Source: Plasmodiophora brassicae
Taxonomy: Eukaryota; Endomyxa: Phytomyxea; Phytomyxea; Plasmodiophorida
Assembly: GCA_036867785.1 (NCBI GenBank)
Contig: CP145411.1
Location: 682,001-746,000 of the forward strand
Direction: 5' to 3'
Length of the DNA stretch: 64,000 bases
The notes below the pieces were generated by a model. It was not told the origin of the DNA, did not search any database, and worked only from the letters and a program-made list of their open reading frames with translations. Shown here one piece after another: positions 21,894-31,763 of the stretch (position 1 is the stretch's first letter; each line of letters opens with the position of its first letter). Position numbers and translations under genes: made by a program.

Positions 21894-24800
21894 ATGCAGG
21901 CGCCACAGTCACCGAGCGCCAAGTCGCCAACCGCAAAGCCGATCAAGATGCACGATCCGGCGTACACGGCGCACGACCTGCACAAGGATGTTGAGGATGG
22001 GAAATACGCTGGGTATGTACCGCCACTTCGACGCGTGCTCCCCCGGATCTGTTCTCAAGTGTTGTGCAGGTTCTTTGGTGGGTGCAACGCGCCATTCCAT
22101 GCGTTAGCGGAGGCCAGGTGTGGCAATGATTTGGCCAAGATCCACATGCAACGCACCAAGGATGAGTATGCGACTTCGCGCCTGTCTTGGTCCGTCTGCT
22201 GTCCCTGACGTGGCGTACAGGCACCTCATACAGGCGCTCGATGAACATCTGAAGAAGCCGGCGACGCAATCGCGATGGGCGGAGATTGTCTCGTTGGACC
22301 CTTATGGAATGTGGTCGTCCAGACCGACGATGGCGGCCACCACGGCCACGATGTATCTCGAGGAACTCAAAGGTGTAAAGTCATTGTTTGCTGAATATTA
22401 TTTGATTACATTGACTGAGAACATCGTAGGCCTGCCTCATGATGGGACGGTTGTGGGCGAAGATGGCGGTATTCGTATTGTGAAGTGCGCCGTCGACCAT
22501 ATCTGGAATATTCCTGGCATGAGTGCTCGCTTGTCGATGCCGGAGGATGCTATCCGGGATAAACTGTACCGGTATACCCAGAATGATCGCATTCTGGACA
22601 AAACGGTTTGTCTACGTCGTCTGCATCCGCTCCTACATCTGGTTAATGCATTTTATTCGTATGAACAGAACAAGGCATACGTTGTGCCGATTGGCGGCGT
22701 CACAGCGTACTTTTTCGGCGATATCCGCAAGCTATCTGATCCACGAACAGAGGTCGCGGTTCGTGTGCATGATGAGTGCAACGGGAGCGATGTTTTCGGG
22801 ACCGACATCTGCACTTGCCGTCCATACCTGATCTTCGCCATCCAGGTACCGTCCTTTACGTCGTGGTTAAACTTTGTTCTTTATGCTTCGCAGGGTGCAG
22901 TTGAATGTGCTCAGCGCGGGGGAGTTGGCGTCGTAGCATACTTTCGTAAAGAAGGGCGCGCTTTGGGAGAATGTCTGATACATACCGTTTGAACATCAGT
23001 ATATGGCTCTGAACGTGTCACATAGGTACCAAGTTTCGCGTCTACAATGCGCGTAAGAGCCAGCAAGGTGGCGACCGCCCGGAGACCTATTTCTTCCACA
23101 CAGAATCTATTGCAGGCGTTCGCGATGCAAGGTTTGAACCTCAATGTCCTGTTACGTCTCGTATCTGACGTTGGATCAGGTTCCAAGAGCTGATGCCTGA
23201 TATTCTATTGTGGCTTGGCATCAAACGTATTGACTGGCTGCTGTCCATGTCTTCTGATAAGTACGACGCAATCCGGAACGCTGGTATTGAAGTGATGCAG
23301 CGCATCTCCATTCCCGATGACCTTGTGCCGGGAGCTGCCCAAATCGAGATCAAAGCCAAAGTTTCCGCTGGTTACCACACCGAATCAATTTCAACTGAGG
23401 ACATCAACAAGCAGATACGCTCACTGGAAGCCGTTCGTGAACGCAGCAACCGTGTGTTCGAGCTGGCAAAGCGTGGCAAGTTGGTTCACTTCACGTTAGA
23501 TCTCTGTACGTTCTTCCTGAAGCATGCTCTCCGTGACGCGTGAACACCACCTGGTCACTGACTTTGGCAACGATAGCGAAATTGCCGGCTGCGGTTGAAG
23601 CCGTCGTCAAGTCGATCAAGACGACTTACCCCAAACTGAATATTCCTTTCCACAGCCGAATGAGGCACTTTGAAATTGATGGCGTTAACACTGTGCACCA
23701 GATTAGCCGTAAGGCTGCCAACGCTTACCGTTTCGGTGTCTGACAATACCTTTGTTCCCTAGAGACGTGGCGATGTGATCCAACCGAGCGAACCCGTCGA
23801 GTAATTGATCTCATTACTGTGGCCTGCCTTTTGGATGCCGGTGCAGGACCCGACTGGAAATATGTTGACGCGGACGGGAATACACGGGTAGGGAAGATCC
23901 CCTGCGGGCGCACAATCGAACCTAATATCCTGCACAGGTTCGTTCGGAAGGTCTGGCGACTGCAGTTTTCGATATGTTCCTATCCGGGCAGTTTTCCAGT
24001 GACGAGGCGAGTTCCCCTCGTTACCTTGCGTGGTCGCCTGTTTAAATGCTGTTCTAGGCTGTGCCGCACCGTGTGAATTCCCTGGGTCTCAAGAAGCTCG
24101 AATTGTCTGCAATTCAGAAAGGATTCCAGGTCTCGAAGACCAACCCTTTGGTTGGCGTTAAAGGTTTTCGTATCCGCTGGTATTGTACGTCAGTCCCTGA
24201 TGTTTGTCTCGAAGGCCGACTTGGTATTCTGCACCGGCTTGCTGAGGCGCTGGAGTCGTCTCCCGAATTCTTCGGGACGGAAATCTGTCGTCCTGGGTAC
24301 ATTGTCGACTATGTTAACAAGCATACTGTAGACGGGCATGTTTCAGTCAAGGTTATCTGGTGCGTCAGACTACCCAGGTGCTGTACATAATTGTCTCTAA
24401 GCCATATGTGAAGGCGTGCCGTCATCGAAGGTCTCCAGCTGGTTTGGCCAACGACCCTTTCTGGGGTCCGCCGTGGTGACGTTTGGTCGTACAATCCTCT
24501 CAAGACTTCGGTTCCTGGAAGCGACCTTGTGCCGTTCCACAAACTTTCTCAATGGCTTTTACTGTCCATAATGGAGCCTCTCATAGAGAGTGGCATTAAG
24601 GTAGGCTACTCGATTGTATATCCTTTGTCCAACATCTCGAATAACGCTGCCGTCTTGCAGATAGATGACCTTCACCTCTGCACTGGTCTTGCTGAGTACC
24701 GCAACGGAGGCCTCTTCATCGATACTGGCGTCCTGACGCCTCGAAACCCGGCTGCGCTGAACTCGTACTTTGACGTTGGTTCCGAGCTTGTTATCGAATG

Positions 24801-24996
24801 GCGAGCCTGCACGATCTGCTTGTTGGACCTTGTCGCAGAAGGCGTCCGCAAGGAGTTCAACCTGACGGAGGCGCAGATGCCTTTGCCCAAGGTTCTCGAA
24901 GGCGGGACGTGGCGTGCTGGACGCATCATCGCTGCCGAGTTGCGCAAGGGAGGCCCTCCCCCGATCCACATCCGCAGCGATGGCACTGTCTTCTGA
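21894..24996 (+). CDS. URC1-URC4 fusion: GTP cyclohydrolase II-like uracil-catabolism protein joined to a DUF1688 protein
   Basis: URC1 and URC4 are separate genes of the fungal uracil-catabolism (URC) pathway. URC1 resembles GTP cyclohydrolase II and URC4 is DUF1688. Here the first part carries HLIQALDEHLKK, VPIGGVTAYFFGDIRKLSDP, the zinc/GTP motif VRVHDECNGSDVFGTDICTC, VVAYFRKEGRALGE, TKFRVYNARK and QELMPDILLWLGIKRIDWLL. The exon ending 23505 continues unbroken through VSAGYHTESISTEDI into the URC4 start, LEAVRERSNRVFELAKRGKL-VHFTLDL. Later exons give IPFHSRMRHFEIDGVN, VIDLITVACLLDAGAGPDW, RSEGLATAVFDMFLSGQFSS, VNSLGLKKLELSAIQK, SDLVPFHKLSQWLLLSIMEP, LAEYRNGGLFIDTGVL, VLEGGTWRAGR and a final IRSDGTVF (TGA 24994-24996). 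About 12 introns are needed, all GT-AG, and both halves look intact. The start at 21894 is inferred. Confidence 0.88.
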
Positions 24997-25108
24997 GAGG
25001 ACGTCATCATTCTACACTCTGCTGCTCCCCACATAAAAGTGTCCCTAGTGCTGCATTTGCACATATATTACTCTCCCGTCATCTAATGTGAAACACAGCG
25101 GTTCATGC

Positions 25109-26110
25109 CTAACCGGCGAGTTTCTCGCCAGGCGCCTTGTAAGCGTCAGGCCTCGATTCAATTCGGCCCAGCAGGGCTTTCAGGCTGATGCTTGTGGCGT
25201 ACCAGTCGAACAGCATCGATCGCGACAGGTTCAGCACCTCGAGTGCATACAATGCTGCGATGCCGTTACTACAGTAGGGTGCCGTTCAACTGTCCTATAT
25301 CACTTACCGAACAAAATGTGCTGCGTTTGCACGAACAGATCGGGACAGTACGACATCTGCAATCATAAAGGTCAGGCGCCTGACGAACGAAAACGTCTGC
25401 AGGCGCGAACAGACGCATTGGTCGTGTCGAATCTGGTAGGTTGCGAGCGCCCCGATGAGGATGGTGGAGACAGTACCGGAGACCTGCACGGTGCTCACCA
25501 GACGATGGCCTGGCGACGCCTTACTGGAAATGTGCCAACGTCCGAAATCCATCAGTCGTCTGGCGTTCGGCGTGATATGGTACATGGAGACAGCGGTGAC
25601 AAGATTCGAGTAACCCTGGTACGATGCCCTGACGGAAAGCACTGTCGAGACACCACGAACGACGTAAATCGCCGCAAGGACTCCGACGAGGGTGGGGACA
25701 ACGGTGCTACAGGCGCACGAGTCGTGCTGGACCAGAACGGCGATGGCCGCAGCGAACACTAAAGCTACGAGTACGGCCAGCTGCATGAAAACATCCGCCT
25801 GGTAATACCTGGTGATGGACGACGGTGTCATGCGGTCGACAAGAGACGACAGCGACTGGTGGTCGTTGGGATCGCCTTTCGCGAGCAGTGGCCGTGTCTC
25901 CTCTGACGGGGAGTCGTAGGCCTGCATCGTGGCCGCTAGGCTCGCCATCGCACCTGCAATGAAGATCGGAAGCATGACCAGCGCCCACGACCATTTCCGC
26001 AGCAAGTCGGACGTATCCAGCTTGAGAATGAGCAGAATGACGAAGACGTTCAGCGACAGCACCGATATCAGGCTGGCAGCGGCATGGGCGACCTGCGTCA
26101 GAGCGGACAT
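25109..26110 (-). CDS. polytopic membrane protein, unknown
   Basis: A multi-pass protein beginning MSALTQVAHAAASLISVLSL, with alternative upstream Mets at 26146 and 26203. Hydrophobic segments include LISVLSLNVFVILLILKL, WALVMLPIFIAGAMASLA, FMQLAVLVALVFAAAIAVLV and VVPTLVGVLAAIYVV. Cys-rich short loops (HDSCACST, HDQCVCSR) follow two of these in a repeated pattern, suggesting an internal duplication. After two introns (the GTTCGT...TTGCAG region near 25370-25400, and GTAAGT...CATCGCAG) the C-terminal exon reads ALYALEVLNLSRSMLFDWYA and ends GEKLAG at 25109-25111. I recognise no family. Confidence 0.6.
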
Positions 26111-26179
26111 CGCGACGGACGACCGATCAGCGACGTGTGACGGCATGCCCTCCCACAAGGCGCCCCCATGCTGACACGC

Positions 26180-26202
26180 TCTACGTACGTACAGTACGTA
26201 CA
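26180..26202. promoter_or_regulatory. perfect TACGTAC palindrome in a divergent promoter
   Basis: The sequence ctacgtacgtacagtacgta is an inverted repeat of TACGTAC around a short centre. It lies between two divergent membrane-protein ORFs (25109-26110 minus, 26369-26677 plus). A regulatory role is inference. Confidence 0.35.
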
Positions 26203-26368
26203 TACGCGGCCGTGTCTACAAATAGTCGGGCCAAGCCACCCGTGAGTTCCATTCGTAGACAAGCGCCGACAAGTATTGCGTACGAACGTTCCAGAGCGCT
26301 GCTGCGGGCGGGTGGCCACTGGCCAGACGGCACGCGCCCCGTTACCCGCGCCTGCGCCCGAGCGCGTA

Positions 26369-26677
26369 ATGCAGGACGTCGGCGACATGGAGTGCTGCTC
26401 GCACTATGTCAACACGCCCGCCATGCTGGTGGCCATTGTGTTCCTGGCGTTCGCCGATCTGAGGGTCGTCGCGTTCCTGTCGTCGAGCAGCCGATGTCAT
26501 ATCGCGATCATGGTCGTCCTCTGGTCCGCTGTGTTCGTCATGAGCGCGCTGATGCAGTTCCCGATGGTGGCCGCTCTGACAGGGTGTAACGCGTTCCTGG
26601 AGACGCTCCATTTCATCGCGCCGAGAGCCTGTAGTCTATCGTTCACGTTTGTAGACGGGAGAAGCAAGCGAGCATGA
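26369..26677 (+). CDS. small two-segment membrane protein, unknown
   Basis: Starting MQDVGDMECCSHYVNTPAML, it has two hydrophobic segments (AMLVAIVFLAFADLRVVAFL and IAIMVVLWSAVFVMSALMQF) and a short tail. An upstream in-frame Met at 26276 would add a Pro/Arg-rich leader. It faces the unknown multi-pass gene 25109-26110 across 260 bp. Its first half resembles that protein in composition only. It could be the remnant or first exons of a larger gene, because the last 15 residues (SLSFTFVDGRSKRA) look less membrane-like and run into the kinesin 3' end. Confidence 0.45.
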   Translation: MQDVGDMECCSHYVNTPAMLVAIVFLAFADLRVVAFLSSSSRCHIAIMVVLWSAVFVMSALMQFPMVAALTGCNAFLETLHFIAPRACSLSFTFVDGRSKRA

Positions 26678-26693
26678 TACACCGCCGAGTCTA

Positions 26694-28872
26694 TCATCTT
26701 GTGTATTCCACTTGCCGCTCTCTGTAAGCGATTACAGTTCGAAGTGCTGAATACAAATCCTGCTCTAGCTGCTCGACGCTGTCGTGGTGACTGAGGCGCA
26801 GCCAGCGAGACTGAGCGGTGCCGCTGGATAGGTCGTTCAGCAGCTGGGCGCTGTGCCATGCTTCGGCAACCTCGGTTTCCAGTTCAGTAACGCGGTCAAT
26901 AAGTTGAGCATTGCTGGAAACGTGTTCAGATAACGAAACCGAGCTCACGGCGATGGGATCCGACCTGTCTTCCAGGAATGCTTTGTCGGCAGATATATCG
27001 TCGATTTGCATGTTGAGAGCCTGAACCTCGGACTCCAGCTGTACTATACGATCAGCAGTTTCCTACACAGAAGACCGTCAAATTATCGGGCCAGTGCTGC
27101 TGCAACACGTAAAAATGACCTGCTGCTCGGCATGCTCTCCTTGCTTACGCATGTACAGGGTTTTGTACTGATGAAGCTGACGGCAAACTGCTAAGAACGG
27201 TTGCATATGCATAGGGCTATGAAGGTCTCACCTGAATCTGAAGAAGCCGATTGTGCCTGGACAGATCTTGCTGTTTCAGCAGCAATTCGGAGGCCATTCG
27301 CTCTGATTCCGATCTGCGCTCACCGTTCGTCGGTGAACCATCGCATGGGATTTCGTTCACCTAAGCGGCCGGATTAGTACAACAAATGACAGAGCTCGAC
27401 AACGAAGCTCACCAAAGCCACATTAGTCACATTGCCTATGCGATTGGCGATTCGCAGGGTTGAAATAGACTCTTCCGAGCACGAACGAGCAGGCGTAATA
27501 CATTGAATAAAGGCCGTCCGAGAATTGCCACCCAAACAGTTCTGGATACAGTTAGCACGTCACCAAGGCACCAGTTCCCGCACGGACGTACTTTCAAGAT
27601 TAAGGTAAGGCGGCTGTCTCGGAATGGCGCATGACTGTCACACGTGGGGGTTGAGTTCGCGAGTCGTTGCAGTGCCGTTCCAATGAGAGGGGTACACACC
27701 TAAGGCCCCGGCTTAGAGCCGAAATCACAATACCTAGAAACAAAAGGCTCTTGTTGATCGCAGTGCCTTCTTTAAACAGCACACCACTTGCTCCGGCACG
27801 CGCAATCCGTTCTGTGGATGTTCGATGAGGCGACAACGACGTGATACTTCATTCGACCTACCGGATCCCGCAAGGTCAACGAAGTTCAACTGGGAGACTA
27901 GCTTGGTAGACTTCATTGCGGTGTCTGCGTCTGCTAGCTTAGTTTAGCACAACCTTGCAATAAAACGCTGCAGCACACCATTGGCTTTGCTTTCGATCGA
28001 GATACGGAAGATGACGTGCGACCGCGAACTGTGCTCGTTCATTTGCGTTCGCGATACTTTCCGGTTCGCTTGGCTACTTTCCATGAGCTCGAACGCCTGT
28101 TCTTCCGACGACAGCACGACTTCGCTGAGTCCTTTTATTGTAACTCTCTGAGGCATGGTTACATATCCTCAGGAAGGGGCATACTAGACGTACCTCTCTA
28201 TCCTCCTGGACGCTCAGATTGTCGTCAGACCCGGTCAGCAAGTCGAACACGTGCTCGTTGTAGATCTCGATATAAGAGAACTTTAGGACGAACTGCCTTG
28301 AGGGCACCTGCCGTGCACTGCATGAACAAGGCGACGACAATGCCTATTTGTTAGCGGCGAAGCGAACCTCTTCAATGGAGCGGAAAATGTCGCGAAGTGC
28401 CAGTGGGATGATACCTGGCTCAGAGTCGTTGCCCTGGCAGGTGTAGGTTTTGCCCTAAAACGCATCCGCAATGAAACGTAGGTCACATCAACTGACAAGA
28501 GCAGCGTACCGCCGACGTCTGCCCGTAACAGCAGACGGCGCCGTTTATGCCCCTGAGGCTATCCTGCACGATTGGCGCCACAAGTTCCTCGTATACAGCT
28601 GACGTCTTCGCTCCCGGGCCAAACACGTGCTGAAACCTGGGATACTGTTCAACGAGGAGCAACGATGCAGGGCCGGCTGTGCGCACGCACCGGAAGTCGG
28701 GCACCTTGCCGGCCTTCTTCGCCGCCGTGTCCGTCTGCGTGATGACCGCCCCGTCGACGCGCCATGCCACGGATTCGCCCGATTGCGCCTCGCTGGGCGT
28801 CAGCGGGCGCACGCGCACGCCCACTTGGATGTGCTCCGGTCGCGAATCCGCCGTCCCGTTCGGTTTCGACAT
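26694..28872 (-). CDS. kinesin motor protein (kinesin-7/CENP-E-like) with short coiled-coil tail
   Basis: A plus-end microtubule motor of the N-kinesin type. Exon 1 starts MSKPNGTADSRPEHIQVGVR and continues with VRPLTPSEAQSG, VFGPGAKTSAVYEELVAPIV and GAVCCYGQTS. A 60-nt-class intron then gives the P-loop join GQTSGKTYT. Further exons have VLKFSYIEIYNEHVFDLLTG, switch I NEHSSRSHVIFRISIES, switch II LNFVDLAGSGRS, KEGTAINKSLLFLG, PFRDSRLTLILK and GGNSRTAFIQCITPA. The tail (SEHVSSNAQLIDRVTELETE, QLEQDLYSALRTVIAYRERQ) is coiled coil, ending at 26694. All nucleotide-sensing motifs are present. The total is short for CENP-E, so the cargo tail is minimal. Subfamily is by the motif pattern LRDIF...SYIEIYNE and is not certain. 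Confidence 0.87.
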
Positions 28873-29096
28873 GGCGGCCGCCCCAATGACAGCCGCCCCA
28901 AAGACAACCGCCGCCACTCGGCGTTTGTACAAAAATGGCGCCCCAAGGCCAACAGCACGTCTGCGGCGGCATTCAACGACGATCATGAAACGACTACGAG
29001 GCCCAACGGATGAGCCGCGCAGCAGCAGCAGCAATTCTGCCCAGTGCTGTATGTTTGTATTGCGATCCGCAGCGCCTCTGGTGGTAACGCGTGCCG

Positions 29097-31530
29097 TTAG
29101 AAACAGCCTTCGGAGGAGGACGCAGCGAAGGCCTGCGTGGAGCCCGTGACGCATAAGGTCGCCACTGGGCATCGAGCACGGCGGCGAAGGTCCATGCTGG
29201 CGATATCCATTTTGTTCTAGACGTAAACCGTTAGCAGCAGGGGTAGCGGCGCGCAGCGTCCCAGTACGGAATACATCGACAATGATGAACTGCAGTGAGG
29301 ACACGAACTCGGCGAGGCGCTGGTGCGCAGACGACGACTCGCCCGAGTCAATTGACGCCAGCGAAGTCAGAATGTCCTGCATGATCGTTCCTGAGAGCGT
29401 GCACGACAGCAGCTCCTGCAATCGGCGACTCAGAACCCATGCACGTTACGCAAGGGGCACGACCTTCTCGTCGCCTTACATTCCTCAGCCGGTTCAGTGC
29501 CAGAACAGGGATGGTACGAGGGCGAAGGGCATCCGATAGTGACGACACAGTTTTCAGCAGGCGCCTGGAATCGATTATCCGAGCAACCGGTGTGATGCTC
29601 GAGCCTGTCCGAGGCGTCAGCCGGTGAAGGATGCGGGACGAGTTAGAGACACGTACCGGTCCCGAATTGCAAAGGACAGATAAACCCGCACAACGATGAG
29701 ATACGCATGGAATACTGGCCGTAACCCATCAGACTCAGAAGCGGTTCAAGGCATTGAAGGACGCTGGCAGGAATGAAATCGGACCTTGTCAGCCCTGATC
29801 AGAGTGGTCAATAGGCAGCCCAATCCAATATCTGCACAGCGCTCTTGCGCGTACCATAGCCGACATCCTGACAAACCAGATCGATCAGTTCTACAGGGTC
29901 AACAGAGCCACCGGCAGCGTCGTAGGTCATATGCGATTTGCTTGCAGTGGCAAGCAGTTCACGTGTCGACCTTTCGGGGGAAAGAACGACGAACTTAATG
30001 ATGTCTCTGATACGTGGCGAGTCAGATGATGACGGTCGGCGACTGGTACTCGGTACAACCGATGTTGACGAACTAGGCCAAGAGCGCTGGCCAGTGAAGG
30101 GAAAGGCCGATCGAACGATAGCGTGAATATGAGCTGAATGCGACTAAAGTCGCGCATGGTCGTGATCAGCTGCGTCAGCTCTGCCACCGCCGTCTAACCC
30201 ATGATTATTGCAGGGCTGTCTCACGAAACCGTGGTGCCAACTCGTTACCTCCTCTTCGCCCCGGACAAGGTGGTACCGAACCCCAGGAAATATACGGCCT
30301 ATCATGAATCGAGGCTATTCAATGATTGCGATCGGATCGCCATCCTGTGCCCACCTTTCAGCAAGGCCGAATTGGGTATGTGAGCAAAGTCGATCAGTCG
30401 GTCGTAAGCCAGGTCGACAATAATCAGGCATCGACGCGTCACTTGCTCAATATGTAGCAATAGAGTGTTCAACTGAGCAACGTGACTGAACGACGATAAA
30501 GCACCTGCGGGGGATTAGACATAGATGAATTCTCTGCAAGCGACACGAAACGAACCGCCTTTGATGTCCAGAATGAAAGACAGTTCCGATGGAAACAGGT
30601 TCTCGATCTTCCTCAAGCGCATGTCGACCAACGACGTGGACAGGAGCTGACCAGACCCAGTCGTAACCTGGAACCCATGTGAGACATCATCCCAATAACC
30701 ACCAACCCCTCAAACGTACGTGCAACTCAACAACGAGCGGGAGGCTCGACCGGTTCGACTTGATTTCACTGGCCAGGGCGTCCAGATCAGCATCGAAGGG
30801 ATCGCCAGGTACGCCCGCTGCAAACGTAATCGCCTCCCTGAAGAACGTCGCAGACCGACAGTACTCGGTCGACAGCAACCCGTGCACCGGGCAGTTCCTC
30901 TCCAGGTATACGGTGTCGCCTCTCTGAACCACCTAACCCGGGTCCTCTCATTAGGTCCCCGACCGACAAACGTCGCGGGGGTGCCACGCTTACAATGGCG
31001 GGTACTGGATCGTACCCTCGCCGTTCCGTAATCGAACAAGGTACGCATAGCGTCCGGGTGTGGTACAGGATGGCGTTCTCACCCACGACGTCAACCTCGG
31101 ACCGTTCAGCACCCGATGTTCGGTCGCGTTGGTAGCAGGCCATGCAGGCCTAATCAGCATCTGGATAAATCTGCAATACGCGATGCCCCGGGGGAGAGCG
31201 TTACCCGATACGTCTCTGGATGCGCCGACCCCTTCTCGGACACATCGATCCGCATACTCGAGCACGCATGGCAGAACACGCGCCCACAGAACCGGCAATG
31301 GCTATTCGCTTGCTCAGACCTGCACCCGTATACGTACGGTAGCAACGACGGTGCCTACTGCTGCAATGTACCCGCCGTCAGCAGCGTCGAACCGAATTGC
31401 GAAACAGACTGCGGGGTACCTTTCGCCTGAACAACGTGAACGCCGCTCTGCACGCATGGCAGTTGTCAGCCTGGGAGTCGGGTACCCACTTGAAATCCAG
31501 CGAGCGTCGCTGATGGAGGCGCCCCTCCAT
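29097..31530 (-). CDS. FYVE zinc-finger protein with an additional CxxC...CPVHG ribbon; rest unknown
   Basis: The first 80 residues form a FYVE finger: a WVPDSQADNCHACRAAFTLF start, HCRFCGRVFCHACSSMRIDV, then after an intron ACMACYQRD, giving eight Cys/His positions. FYVE domains bind PtdIns3P on endosomes. The typical RKHHCR box is altered at the first intron, whose acceptor I cannot fix. Next comes ILYHTRTLCVPCSITERRGY, joined over GTAAGC...GGTTAG to VVQRGDTVYLERNCPVHGLL. This resembles the Cys/His ribbon at the N-terminus of some archaeal and bacterial radical SAM proteins, but no CxxxCxxC cluster follows. Later exons are coding-like helices (SSFSHVAQLNTLLLHIEQVT, IIVDLAYDRLIDFAH, AELTQLITTMRDFSRIQLIF, TLSGTIMQDILTSLASIDSG) with no family I recognise. 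At least ten introns are needed. The 3' end at 29097 is inferred; the last exons are least certain. Confidence 0.6.
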
Positions 31531-31763
31531 CGCCGACGCCGTCACACTCCGAAAACTGCGGCCCCAGACCACCACAAACTGGCGGCGTACCCCTAATGGC
31601 CCACTACGTGCTCATTGCCCTTGCCGCTCTGGTCGGACAGTTGTGTATTAGGGGGAGACCATCGATCTCAACCGCCGACTTATGGCGATGGTGCTGTCCT
31701 CTGCCTGACGCCGGCGCGTACCTGTCCAACAGGCTACAGGGGTCGTTAAGGAACCAACCAGGC

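Noticed and set aside
22120-22992. Continuous 290-codon ORF as the URC1 gene
   Set aside because: It reads through introns at about 22376-22430 and 22605-22667, which interrupt the URC1 homology.
28483-29421. A 312-codon minus ORF that seems to fuse the FYVE gene's last exon to the kinesin start
   Set aside because: The middle 150 residues have no coding character, the kinesin start Met at 28872 has a good position, and the FYVE gene has its own likely stop at 29097.
30687-31143. A full radical SAM enzyme
   Set aside because: Only the Cys/His ribbon is present; no CxxxCxxC iron-sulfur motif follows in any frame.
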